Positions 8,458 through 15,103 are shown, numbered from the stretch's first letter. The stretch is 15,993 nt of DNA from Gp6-AA40 sp046732795 (GCA_046732795.1 JBKPNV010000004.1:1-15993); one strand, 5' to 3'. A program made the numbers and translations. The notes: generated by a model from the letters alone, not told the origin.

Positions 8458-8544
8458 AAGTTCAAAGGACAAAGTTCGAAGTAGGGAAGTAGTCGAAAGT
8501 ACTTTTCACTTACTTATCGACTTTGAACTTTAAACTTTGAACTT
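8458..8544. repeat. Long imperfect palindrome filling the convergent junction; likely bidirectional terminator
   Basis: The left arm (8458-8482) and right arm (8520-8544) are reverse complements over 25 bases with four mismatches. The outer ten bases, AAGTTCAAAG and CTTTGAACTT, match perfectly. A second CTTTGAACTT copy sits at 8521-8530. The loop contains a further perfect palindrome, AAAGTACTTT (8496-8505). The right end overlaps the last base of the glycosyltransferase stop codon. Position between two convergent genes fits a terminator used in both directions. The AT-rich composition contrasts sharply with the flanking genes. Confidence 0.75.
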
Positions 8545-9812
8545 CACGACGTGCGGCGCACCCGGCCGACGAGACGCTCGAACCGCCCGATAACGGCATC
8601 CCATTGATGGTGATGCCGGATATACCGTCGTCCGTTCTCGCCTAGCCGTTCGCGAAGCGGCCTCGTCCGCAGCTCGGTCAGGGCGCCGACAAACTCCTCG
8701 CGATTCGCATAGTACAAGCCTGCATTCGCGCGACGGCAATGCTCGACGGCCGCTGCATTGCTGGCGTTGGCCAGCACCGGCGTCCCGACAGCCAGGCTTT
8801 CGAGCAACGACTGCGACAACAGATCGTCGGAGGCAGGTGCGATCGTGACCGCCGCCGCCTCGTACGCGGTCATTCGTTCGCGATCTGGAAGCACTCCGGC
8901 CAGGCGAAGATACGGCGCTTCGGGGATGGTCATCATCTTTACCCCCATCAGCACCAGTCCCATCTCTTCGGATCGGGTTGCGGCGAACGAGTCGAAGTAC
9001 TCGAGCATCTCTTCACAGCCGTTGTCCGGTTCGACACGTCCGGCGTAGAGCGCGAAGGTGTCGTAAAGGCGATGACGTCGACGGAAAGGAACACCGCGGC
9101 CCTCCAGATAGCTTTCTTCCGAGAGGTCCTCGTCGTTCGCTGAATCGTCCGCGCTGATGACGTCGGCAGGATCCTGCTGATGCCGCGGGTAAGCCTGTTG
9201 CGGTGGAGGATCGACGCCAATGCCGATCACTTCTTCGAACTGCGGAACGACGCCGACGTACGAGTGGACCAGTTTGCGTTCCGAGCTCGAGAAGTAGCCG
9301 ATCGCCCGAGGAGCAGTCAAGATCTCCGCCCACAACTCGAAGCGCAATTCCGGACGCAACTGCAGGTGAGGGAACAGCAAGCTGCGTTCGGGCGCGGCCT
9401 CGAGCCCGCTGACCGTCAAGGGATGCCACAGGCCGAAGAAGACGAGCGCGTCGTACGTTCGGTGCTGCCGCTTGATGTGCTCGAGAAGGCCGTTGCTCCA
9501 GGGACCCACATGGCGCAGCCAGTTCAACTCATCGGCACGATATCGGGGGCCCTCACGGAGGCGACGAGTGAGGTCGCTGAAAGCTGATTGCTCCGGCATC
9601 GTGCTGACGGCGAAGCGTCGCACGAGCGCTCCTCGCACGCGATCGGAGCCCTCCGCATATTCGTTCTTCCACGTTGCAGCATCACGAGCCGTAGTCGTCA
9701 GCACGTCGACGTCATGACGCTTGGCGATCTGCTCGGCAAGCAATCGGCACGCGTGCTCGGCGCCGGTACTGAACTCGGCGCCGTATCGCGGTGTGATGAA
9801 GGCGAACTTCAC
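8544..9812 (-). CDS. GT4-type glycosyltransferase
   Basis: This 422-residue protein is a probable retaining GT-B glycosyltransferase transferring a sugar from a nucleotide donor, likely to an envelope polysaccharide or glycoconjugate. The N-terminal Rossmann part begins MKFAFITPRYGAEFSTGAEH, with the glycine-containing acceptor-side loop typical of GT4. The C-terminal donor domain has YAGRVEPDNGCEEMLEYF and then LLSQSLLESLAVGTPVLAN, corresponding to the conserved Ser...Glu region that contacts the nucleotide sugar. A stretch near residues 210-240 (rich in Asp, Glu and Ser) looks like an insertion. The start is a GTG at 9812. The coiled-coil gene ends 15 bases upstream, so the two are almost certainly co-transcribed. 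Donor and acceptor cannot be told from sequence alone. Confidence 0.88.
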   Translation of the reverse strand: MKFAFITPRYGAEFSTGAEHACRLLAEQIAKRHDVDVLTTTARDAATWKNEYAEGSDRVRGALVRRFAVSTMPEQSAFSDLTRRLREGPRYRADELNWLRHVGPWSNGLLEHIKRQHRTYDALVFFGLWHPLTVSGLEAAPERSLLFPHLQLRPELRFELWAEILTAPRAIGYFSSSERKLVHSYVGVVPQFEEVIGIGVDPPPQQAYPRHQQDPADVISADDSANDEDLSEESYLEGRGVPFRRRHRLYDTFALYAGRVEPDNGCEEMLEYFDSFAATRSEEMGLVLMGVKMMTIPEAPYLRLAGVLPDRERMTAYEAAAVTIAPASDDLLSQSLLESLAVGTPVLANASNAAAVEHCRRANAGLYYANREEFVGALTELRTRPLRERLGENGRRYIRHHHQWDAVIGRFERLVGRVRRTS

Positions 9813-9827
9813 GACGACGCCCGTGGC

Positions 9828-11027
9828 TCAGGAGCGGTCCGGTGGAACTGGCTCGGGCGGCTCGACAGAATTACGGGTGGGGGCTGGAGAGCGTTCTGCC
9901 GCCGGTGCGCCCTCTGGCTCCGGCGCCGAAGTGGTCTGGAGCGATTCCTCGGGAACGGACCGAGGCTTGAACGGAACTGGTGGCTCCGGAGGTGCCTGCG
10001 CCGGAGAGAAGTCCACGACCGTCGCTTCGTCAACGGCTAACGACGAAGTCGCGCCAATCTCTTCGGTCAGTTCCTCGGCCGCATCGTCGTCGAATTCGTC
10101 TCCGTCCGTACCTTGATCGACGCCCGCGGTGTTCGCCGCTGTGGAAATCGGTGCGTCACGTAGCGGTCCCGATCTGCGTCCACGGCGTCGACGCCGCCGT
10201 CGACGAGTCCCATCGGGAGACACATCGGAGGGAACGGTTGGCTCCGTCGATGGTGTCTCTTCCTTCGGTGCAGCGACGGGAGAATGGAGTGGAGCGATCG
10301 TCGCGTCCGCCGCGCGGCCTATGCTGGGGCGCGCATGTTGCTGCGTGTGCTCGAGGCCGCGCACGCGTCGCTCGTTGAAGTCGACTTTCGCGGTCAACGA
10401 CTCCACGCGGTGCGTGAGATGTTGATTGTCGATCTCGGCTCTGGTCACCTCCGTCACGAGACGACGCAGGATTTCGAAGTGGAGGGCATTCCACTCCGTC
10501 TGGCGGCGTCGCAGTTCCGCTTCTCTCGCCTCGGCGGCCTTTGCGCGACGCGCCTGGGTGTTGAGCGCTGCGACGATCGCCGCCGGATTGAAAAGCAGCT
10601 TGAGGAGTGGATTGAGCAGCTTTCGCAGCGCGCGCACGAAGCCGCTGTCCGCTTGGTACAGGGTCGACTCTGTGAGCGGTTCGTCGCTTTCCGGTTCGGA
10701 CGGAGGCGTGTCAGGGGGAAGACCCGACGCGCGACGCAGTTCGTCCATCAGCGACGGTTTGATCGTGCGTGGATCGAGGATCGCCTCGAGCCGGCGGGCG
10801 GCCAGTTCCTGAATCTGTTGCGCCGTCAGATCGATGCCGGGTCGCTCGGAGATCCGCGATCGAATCTCGCGCATGATCTGCTCGACGTCGAGTTGATCCC
10901 GATGCGCGGGTTCCTGCTGTTGTTGCTGCTGCGACGGCGGCCGGCGATCGCCGCGACGGTCTGGCCCACGCCTGCCGCGATGATAGTGAGGTCGGCGCGA
11001 ATGCTGTTGATTGTGATCAGGTGGCAT
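9828..11027 (-). CDS. Coiled-coil protein with basic N-terminus and disordered Arg-rich tail (unknown function)
   Basis: This 399-residue protein has no assigned function. The first ~40 residues are His/Arg/Gln-rich (RGRRGPDRRGDRR, then six Gln). Residues ~45-100 (VEQIMREIRSRISERPG, AARRLEAILDP) and ~125-230 (RKLLNPLLKLLFNP, then long heptad-like helices to FNERRVRGLE) resemble, from memory, the N-terminal helical and coiled-coil part of methyltransferase proteins in polysaccharide clusters. Here no methyltransferase domain follows. Residues ~240-399 are Pro/Glu/Ser-rich and probably disordered, with eight consecutive Arg encoded at 10182-10205. No membrane segment or signal peptide is visible. 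The ATG at 11027 has GCAGGG about ten bases upstream. The gene lies 15 bases upstream of the glycosyltransferase. A scaffold or partner for that enzyme, or nucleic-acid binding through the Arg tail, are both only possibilities. Confidence 0.82.
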   Translation of the reverse strand: MPPDHNQQHSRRPHYHRGRRGPDRRGDRRPPSQQQQQQEPAHRDQLDVEQIMREIRSRISERPGIDLTAQQIQELAARRLEAILDPRTIKPSLMDELRRASGLPPDTPPSEPESDEPLTESTLYQADSGFVRALRKLLNPLLKLLFNPAAIVAALNTQARRAKAAEAREAELRRRQTEWNALHFEILRRLVTEVTRAEIDNQHLTHRVESLTAKVDFNERRVRGLEHTQQHARPSIGRAADATIAPLHSPVAAPKEETPSTEPTVPSDVSPDGTRRRRRRRRGRRSGPLRDAPISTAANTAGVDQGTDGDEFDDDAAEELTEEIGATSSLAVDEATVVDFSPAQAPPEPPVPFKPRSVPEESLQTTSAPEPEGAPAAERSPAPTRNSVEPPEPVPPDRS

Positions 11028-11151
11028 CGTCCATCAGCCCTGCTTCGACCGCGCTCCGCAGCGACGGGAGGCGTCCCCGTCACTGTTCAGGGCCGAACCA
11101 GGTGAGCAGGACCGCTGGTGTGAGTCGCCGGTGCGCGCGCCTACCAGGTCA

Positions 11152-11505
11152 CTACACGTTGGCCGACGACTGGAAGCTGCGAATCGCATCAGCCTCGTTG
11201 TCGTGGGTCTCGAACACTGTGAGCAGCTTGGTAATGGCCAGCAGATCGGTAATCCGCTTCGTCAAGCTGAGGAGCTTGAGGCTCCCGCCCTGACGACTGA
11301 CCGTCGTAAAGGTACGAACAATTTCTCCCAGGCCGGCGCTGTCGATATACGGAACGTCCGCTAGATTCAGGACGAGCTTTTTTCGACCCTGCAGCACCAG
11401 GCTGTTGATCTTGTCCTTGAGAGCCTCGTCTCCCTCGCCGAGAGTCATCTTGCCTTTGAGGTCCAGGATGGTTACATCACCGGCGGATCGTTCCTCGATC
11501 TGCAT
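11152..11505 (-). CDS. STAS-domain anti-sigma-factor antagonist (SpoIIAA/RsbV type)
   Basis: This 117-residue protein is a single STAS domain. In characterised relatives the unphosphorylated protein binds an anti-sigma kinase and frees the sigma factor; phosphorylation of a conserved serine switches it off. Visible are the N-terminal strand GDVTILDLKGKMTLGEG, the strand KKLVLNLADVPYIDSAGLGE with the likely phosphoacceptor Ser56 in the DSAGL motif, and the C-terminal helix region LLAITKLLTVFETHDNEADA. Length matches the family. The ATG at 11505 is preceded by GAGGA. An extended -10 promoter lies at 11540-11548. No partner anti-sigma kinase, phosphatase or sigma factor is encoded in the window, so its pathway is unknown. 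A 124-base gap separates it from the coiled-coil gene. Related STAS proteins also control polysaccharide export and secretion. Confidence 0.92.
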   Translation of the reverse strand: MQIEERSAGDVTILDLKGKMTLGEGDEALKDKINSLVLQGRKKLVLNLADVPYIDSAGLGEIVRTFTTVSRQGGSLKLLSLTKRITDLLAITKLLTVFETHDNEADAIRSFQSSANV

Positions 11506-11539
11506 AGTTCCTCGAATGTACAGCCCGTAGAAAGAACGG

Positions 11540-11548
11540 ATTCTAGCA
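11540..11548 (-). promoter_or_regulatory. Extended -10 promoter of the STAS gene
   Basis: On the minus strand TGCTAGAAT (11540-11548) is an extended -10 element, about 34 bases upstream of the STAS ATG. Only a poor -35 (CGTCTG, 11563-11568) is present at the right distance, as is usual for extended -10 promoters. Those bases also form part of the inverted repeat at 11558-11617. Confidence 0.45.
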
Positions 11549-11557
11549 CAGACAATC

Positions 11558-11617
11558 AGGGCCAGACGGGGTTCCCACCGCGTTTAGGCGATGGGGTAGA
11601 GTCTCGCGTCTGGCCCT
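11558..11617. repeat. Perfect 11-bp inverted repeat between the zinc-ribbon and STAS genes
   Basis: AGGGCCAGACG (11558-11568) and CGTCTGGCCCT (11607-11617) are perfect reverse complements around a 38-base loop. A third copy of the core, CCAGACG, lies at 11647-11653 and could pair with the same middle arm. No T-tract follows on the minus strand, so this is not a standard terminator. It overlaps the -35 position of the STAS promoter and may be an operator or an RNA fold. Confidence 0.6.
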
Positions 11618-11684
11618 ACGAAATCTGGCGACGACTACCCGGAATTCCAGACGAGTCAGGTGTTTTGGACCCGGACCCGTGCCT

Positions 11685-11996
11685 TTATACCCCTCCAGCA
11701 CCTGCGAATTTCCGCTGCTGGAAGCACTCCTTGCAAAACACCGGACGACCCTGCGTAGGACGGAACGGCACCGTGGTGTCCTTGCCGCACGCCGAGCATT
11801 GCGTCTGTGTTTCGACCCGGTCCCTTGCCGGTGCTGGCCCGGCACTGACCCGGTTGGCTCGCTTAGCCTTGCACGTCTTGCACCGCTTCGGCTCGTTCTT
11901 GAACTGCTTATCAGCGAAAAACAGCTGTTCGCCTGCAGTCCAGATAAATTCTGAGCCGCAATCCACGCACCTCAAGGACTTATCTTGGAACTCCAT
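11685..11996 (-). CDS. Small protein with two zinc-ribbon-like Cys4 modules
   Basis: This 103-residue protein carries two sets of paired CxxC motifs: Cys10/Cys13 with Cys39/Cys42 (CVDCGSEF and CKTCKAKR), and Cys67/Cys70 with Cys88/Cys91 (CSACGKDT and CKECFQQR). Each set should hold one zinc ion. This matches the small zinc-ribbon proteins of unknown role that are widespread in bacteria. A Pro/Ala-rich linker joins the modules. The ATG at 11996 has GAGGTGG six bases upstream. The ribosomal protein S21 gene ends only 42 bases upstream on the same strand, so both probably share the promoter at 12326-12354. That context hints at a translation- or RNA-related role, which is an inference. No catalytic residues are apparent. 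Confidence 0.88.
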   Translation of the reverse strand: MEFQDKSLRCVDCGSEFIWTAGEQLFFADKQFKNEPKRCKTCKAKRANRVSAGPAPARDRVETQTQCSACGKDTTVPFRPTQGRPVFCKECFQQRKFAGAGGV

Positions 11997-12038
11997 CGGT
12001 CGCCACCTCGTGCTCGTCGATCGCGGGACCGCTTGCTC

Positions 12039-12236
12039 TTATTCCGTCTCGCGACGGAGTTTCTTACGGTTCCGCTTACGCGCCAGCGCCTGTTTGGCCC
12101 GGCGCTTGTCACCCGGCTTCAAGTAGAAAGAGTGCTTCTTGATGTCCTTGATGATGTCTTCCTGCTGAACCTTACGCTTGAAGCGACGGAGTGCGCTCTC
12201 GATCGACTCGCCCTCCTGAATCTTGACTTCAGCCAC
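12039..12236 (-). CDS. rpsU: 30S ribosomal protein S21
   Basis: This 65-residue basic protein is bS21 of the small ribosomal subunit, which lies near the anti-Shine-Dalgarno end of 16S rRNA and helps initiation on mRNA. Family features are the N-terminal segment ESIESALRRFKRKVQQED, then KKHSFYLKPGDKRRAKQALA and a Lys/Arg-rich C-terminus (RKRNRKKLRRETE). Length is typical. The start is a GTG at 12236 with TGAGGGGG about ten bases upstream. A strong sigma70-type promoter at 12326-12354 gives a leader of about 83 bases that can fold. The double zinc-ribbon gene follows after 42 bases. Identification is very secure. Confidence 0.97.
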   Translation of the reverse strand: MAEVKIQEGESIESALRRFKRKVQQEDIIKDIKKHSFYLKPGDKRRAKQALARKRNRKKLRRETE

Positions 12237-12269
12237 GCCTCGAACACCCCCTCACCGGCCTGGTGGTTC

Positions 12270-12316
12270 CCTGTGATCACCAACGAAAAGTGGCGAATAT
12301 GCTAGGCTATCACAGG
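12270..12316 (-). promoter_or_regulatory. Foldable rpsU mRNA leader (8-bp stem, possible autoregulatory element)
   Basis: Within the predicted rpsU leader, CCTGTGAT at the very 5' end (minus strand, 12316-12309) is perfectly complementary to ATCACAGG (12277-12270). The same ATCACAGG can instead lie in the loop of a TGGTG/CACCA hairpin closer to the ribosome site. Two mutually exclusive folds upstream of a ribosomal protein gene are typical of autoregulation, but no binding motif was demonstrated. Confidence 0.45.
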
Positions 12317-12325
12317 CAGGCGCGG

Positions 12326-12354
12326 ATTCTAGGCGCAAGACGGCGTTACGTCAA
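12326..12354 (-). promoter_or_regulatory. Sigma70-type promoter of rpsU and the zinc-ribbon gene
   Basis: On the minus strand TTGACG (12349-12354) and TAGAAT (12326-12331) are spaced by exactly 17 bases, each matching the consensus at five of six positions. Transcription should start near 12319, about 83 bases before the rpsU start codon. The decamer CTAGAATCCG at the -10 is identical to that of the STAS promoter. Confidence 0.78.
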
Positions 12355-12396
12355 CGAAATAGTCGTGTGCCGGCCTTGAGTTCTGCGCACAAGGCG

Positions 12397-12424
12397 TTGA
12401 CACTGCGGCGCCAAGCTCTACCGG
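12397..12424 (+). promoter_or_regulatory. Tentative purD promoter
   Basis: A perfect -35 hexamer TTGACA (12397-12402) lies 75 bases upstream of the purD ATG. The best -10 at a suitable distance, TACCGG (12419-12424, spacer 16), is poor. purD diverges from rpsU here and needs its own promoter, so this is a candidate only. Confidence 0.25.
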
Positions 12425-12476
12425 CGTCCAGCCAGTCCATCAACTTCCTGTCTTCCAGGCAGTTAGCCCGTTCCTC

Positions 12477-13766
12477 ATGAAGATCCTCGTCATCGGCGGC
12501 GGCGCGCGCGAGCACGCCATCGCTTGGAAGCTCTCTGGAGAGCGCAACGTCACTTCGGTCTTTTGTGCTCCGGGAAATCCCGGAATCACCTCCGTAGCCC
12601 GATGTCTCGATGCCGACGTCGGCGACCCCCGCGAGCTGCTGCAAATCGCCAGAAGTCAGGCGATCGATCTGACCGTGGTCGGTCCCGAGCTTCCACTGAG
12701 CCGGGGAATCGTCGACGTCTTCGCCGCCGAAGGACGTGCCATCGTTGGCCCGTCGCAGGCCGCCGCCGCCCTCGAATCGAGCAAGGCGTTCGCGAAGGAC
12801 TTCATGGCACGCCACAACGTGCCGACCGCCCGGTATCACGTATGCGAATCAGCGACTGCCGCTCTCGCGTGGCTCGATGGGGATCGATTCGGCTATCCGC
12901 TGGTCTTGAAGGCGGATGGCCTTGCCGCCGGCAAAGGCGTCGTGATCGTCGCCGATCGTGCCGCCGCCGCCGCCGCGGTGCGGTCGCTCATGGTCGAGCG
13001 CAAATTCGGGAGTGCCGGCGATCGAATCGTCTTCGAGGAGTTTCTGGTTGGACAGGAAGCCTCCTATTTCCTGCTGGCGGATGGCACTTCGTTCATCGCC
13101 CTCGGTTCGGCGCAGGATCACAAACGGATTTTCGATGACGACGAGGGTCCGAACACGGGTGGAATGGGGGCGTTTGCGCCCAGTCCGCTCGTGACGGCGG
13201 AGATCGAACGTCGAGTTGTCGACGAGATCGTGTGGCCCGTGCTCGAAGGGATGCGGGACGAAGGGCATCCGTACCGCGGGTTTCTCTACGTCGGTCTGAT
13301 GTTGACGTCCGACGGACCGCAGGTGGTCGAGTTCAACGTGAGACTCGGCGATCCCGAGACGCAAGTCGTGCTCCCGATGCTCGACGAAGAGCTGTCGTGG
13401 CTCTTGGGCGAGGCTGCGATGGGTGCGTTGCCATCCAGAGCGGCCCGCTTCCATTCGGTGGCGAACGTTGGTGTCGTACTCGCTGCAAAAGGGTATCCCG
13501 AAGCCGTCGAGACCGGGCAGGAGATCAGCGGGATCGATCAGGCGGCCGCGGTGCCCGATGCGCTCGTATTCCACGCGGCGACGAGCAGACGGGAGGGGCA
13601 ACTCGTGACTTCCGGCGGACGAGTGTTGACCATTGTTGGGAGGGGGCAGAACTTCAGCGCCGCGATCGACACGGCATATCGAGCCGCTTCGCAGATTCGT
13701 TTCGACGGCATGCAGTTCCGCCGCGACATCGGCCAGAAGGCTTTAAAGGGGTCGGGGGTCATTTGA
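12477..13766 (+). CDS. purD: Phosphoribosylamine-glycine ligase (GAR synthetase)
   Basis: This enzyme joins glycine to 5-phosphoribosylamine using ATP, the second step of de novo purine synthesis. The 429-residue length is typical. The N-domain begins MKILVIGGGAREHAIAWKLS. The ATP-grasp core has LVLKADGLAAGKGVV, DHKRIFDDDEGPNTGGMGAF (with Gly-Gly-Met-Gly at 228-231) and the metal-binding EFNVRLGDPETQ (Asn287 region). The C-terminal domain follows (GVVLAAKGYPE). The ATG at 12477 matches the conserved family start, although no strong ribosome site precedes it. The last codons (Gly-Ser-Gly-Val-Ile-stop) lie inside the left arm of the REP-like palindrome at 13748-13825, so the repeat supplies the stop codon. 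No other purine gene is in the window. Confidence 0.97.
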   Translation: MKILVIGGGAREHAIAWKLSGERNVTSVFCAPGNPGITSVARCLDADVGDPRELLQIARSQAIDLTVVGPELPLSRGIVDVFAAEGRAIVGPSQAAAALESSKAFAKDFMARHNVPTARYHVCESATAALAWLDGDRFGYPLVLKADGLAAGKGVVIVADRAAAAAAVRSLMVERKFGSAGDRIVFEEFLVGQEASYFLLADGTSFIALGSAQDHKRIFDDDEGPNTGGMGAFAPSPLVTAEIERRVVDEIVWPVLEGMRDEGHPYRGFLYVGLMLTSDGPQVVEFNVRLGDPETQVVLPMLDEELSWLLGEAAMGALPSRAARFHSVANVGVVLAAKGYPEAVETGQEISGIDQAAAVPDALVFHAATSRREGQLVTSGGRVLTIVGRGQNFSAAIDTAYRAASQIRFDGMQFRRDIGQKALKGSGVI

Positions 13767-13825
13767 TCAGGACACTCGGGGGAACTCGGCTCGATAACTG
13801 TCCTATTCAAATGACTCCCGACCCC
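13748..13825. repeat. REP-like palindromic element between purD and mtaB
   Basis: The arms 13748-13766 and 13807-13825 are 19-base reverse complements with a single mismatch (GGGGTCGGGGGTCATTTGA against TCAAATGACTCCCGACCCC). Pairing continues inward through AGGACA and TGTCCT after two mismatches, leaving a loop of about 20 bases. The GGGGTC...GTCATTTGA type of sequence resembles repetitive extragenic palindromes associated with RAYT (Y1) transposases, judged from memory. No RAYT gene is present here. It fills almost the whole space between the genes. Confidence 0.75.
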
Positions 13826-13836
13826 ATTACAGAACC

Positions 13837-15084
13837 GTGAAGTACTCGATCATCACCTTCGGCTGCCGCGTCAATCAGGCCGACTCCATGGCCATCGCGC
13901 GAGATCTCCACGCGCGCGGCGCGGTTGAAACCACGCCGCTGGATGCCGAGCTCGTCGTGGTGAATTCCTGCTCTGTCACGGCCGCGGCCGATCAGGGCGT
14001 TCGTCAAACGATCCGACGAATCGTGCGCGACAACCCAGGCGTGCATGTTGTGGTCACGGGCTGCTACGCGACTCGGCGGCCAGAAGAAATCGGCGAGCTC
14101 CCCAATGTCGCCCATATCGTCTCGAATGACGAGAAGGATCATCTCGTCGAGCGTCTCGCGTCCTCGCTGGGCCTGCTTCGCCGTGACGAGACGACGGCTG
14201 TTCGCTATGGCAACGGCGATGGTCCTTGTGGTGACAGTCTGTCGCCGGGCACCGTCGGACGTACGGCTCTGACACTTCGCGTGCAGACTGGCTGCGATGA
14301 GATGTGCAGCTACTGCATCATTCCCACCACGCGGGGCAAGGGACGCTCGCGTCCGCTGGATGACGTTATCCAGCAGATCAAAAACGCGGTCGCGTCCGGA
14401 TATCGCGAGATCGCGATTGCCGGAGTGCATCTCGGATCGTACGGACGCGACCTGAACGGATCCACGTCTCTCACGACACTCGTCGGCACGCTGGCCCGCT
14501 GGGATGCGGATGTGCTCTTTCGTATCAGTTCTCTCGAACCGATGGATTGCACGCCGGCGATCGTCGACATGGTCGCCGCCTCGCCGCGACTCGCCCCGCA
14601 TTTCCATTTGCCATTACAGAGTGGCGCCGACGCCGTACTCCGCGCGATGCGTCGTCCCTATACCGCAGCCTCATTCGCAGCGCTGGTGACGCGAATTCGC
14701 GAGCGCATTCCGCACGCATCGATTGGTTCCGATCTGATCGTCGGATTCCCGGGTGAATCGTACGCATGCTTCGATGAAACGGAAACGCTCCTTCGCGATC
14801 TTCCGCTGACCCATCTCCACGTGTTTCCGTACTCAGACCGGCCAGGCACGGATGCGGCCGCTCTTCGTGCAAGGGTTGACGGCGCGGTCATCCGCGAGCG
14901 AGGTCAGCGCATTCGCGACATCGGTCGCCAGATGTCGACGCGATTTCGACAGTCGCAACGCGGGACGACTCGTCGTGCTCTGACGATCGACGACGGGTGG
15001 TCGGCTGTGACCGATAACTATCTCAAGGTGAAGCTGGAGACCCGGCGCTCGCGAAACGAGTGGGTCGAGGTCATGATCGACTGA
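13837..15084 (+). CDS. mtaB: tRNA t6A37 methylthiotransferase MtaB
   Basis: This radical-SAM enzyme adds a methylthio group to t6A at position 37 of ANN-decoding tRNAs, giving ms2t6A. The 415-residue protein has the N-terminal domain with three cluster cysteines, Cys10 (FGCRVNQADS), Cys45 (NSCSVTAAAD) and Cys76 (TGCYATRRPEE). The radical-SAM motif is Cys153/Cys157/Cys160 (CDEMCSYCIIPTTRGKGRSR). LPLQSGADAVLRAMRR and DLIVGFPGE follow, and a TRAM-like C-terminus contains TDNYLKV. The FGCRVNQADS start and the radical-SAM loop favour MtaB over MiaB or RimO. The start is a GTG at 13837 with no clear ribosome site, right after the REP-like palindrome. It converges with rlmN, another nucleic-acid-modifying radical-SAM gene. 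Confidence 0.93.
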   Translation: MKYSIITFGCRVNQADSMAIARDLHARGAVETTPLDAELVVVNSCSVTAAADQGVRQTIRRIVRDNPGVHVVVTGCYATRRPEEIGELPNVAHIVSNDEKDHLVERLASSLGLLRRDETTAVRYGNGDGPCGDSLSPGTVGRTALTLRVQTGCDEMCSYCIIPTTRGKGRSRPLDDVIQQIKNAVASGYREIAIAGVHLGSYGRDLNGSTSLTTLVGTLARWDADVLFRISSLEPMDCTPAIVDMVAASPRLAPHFHLPLQSGADAVLRAMRRPYTAASFAALVTRIRERIPHASIGSDLIVGFPGESYACFDETETLLRDLPLTHLHVFPYSDRPGTDAAALRARVDGAVIRERGQRIRDIGRQMSTRFRQSQRGTTRRALTIDDGWSAVTDNYLKVKLETRRSRNEWVEVMID

Positions 15085-15103
15085 CCACGAACCATGAACG
15101 TTC

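Noticed and set aside
10284..11105. 273-residue plus-strand frame opposite the coiled-coil gene
   Set aside because: Composition is Arg-rich without recognisable domains. The minus-strand frame gives coherent helical and coiled-coil sequence and abuts the glycosyltransferase gene.
11506..11684. Possible tRNA or small RNA gene in the zinc-ribbon/STAS gap
   Set aside because: I found no T-arm consensus or cloverleaf on either strand; the inverted repeats account for the visible structure.
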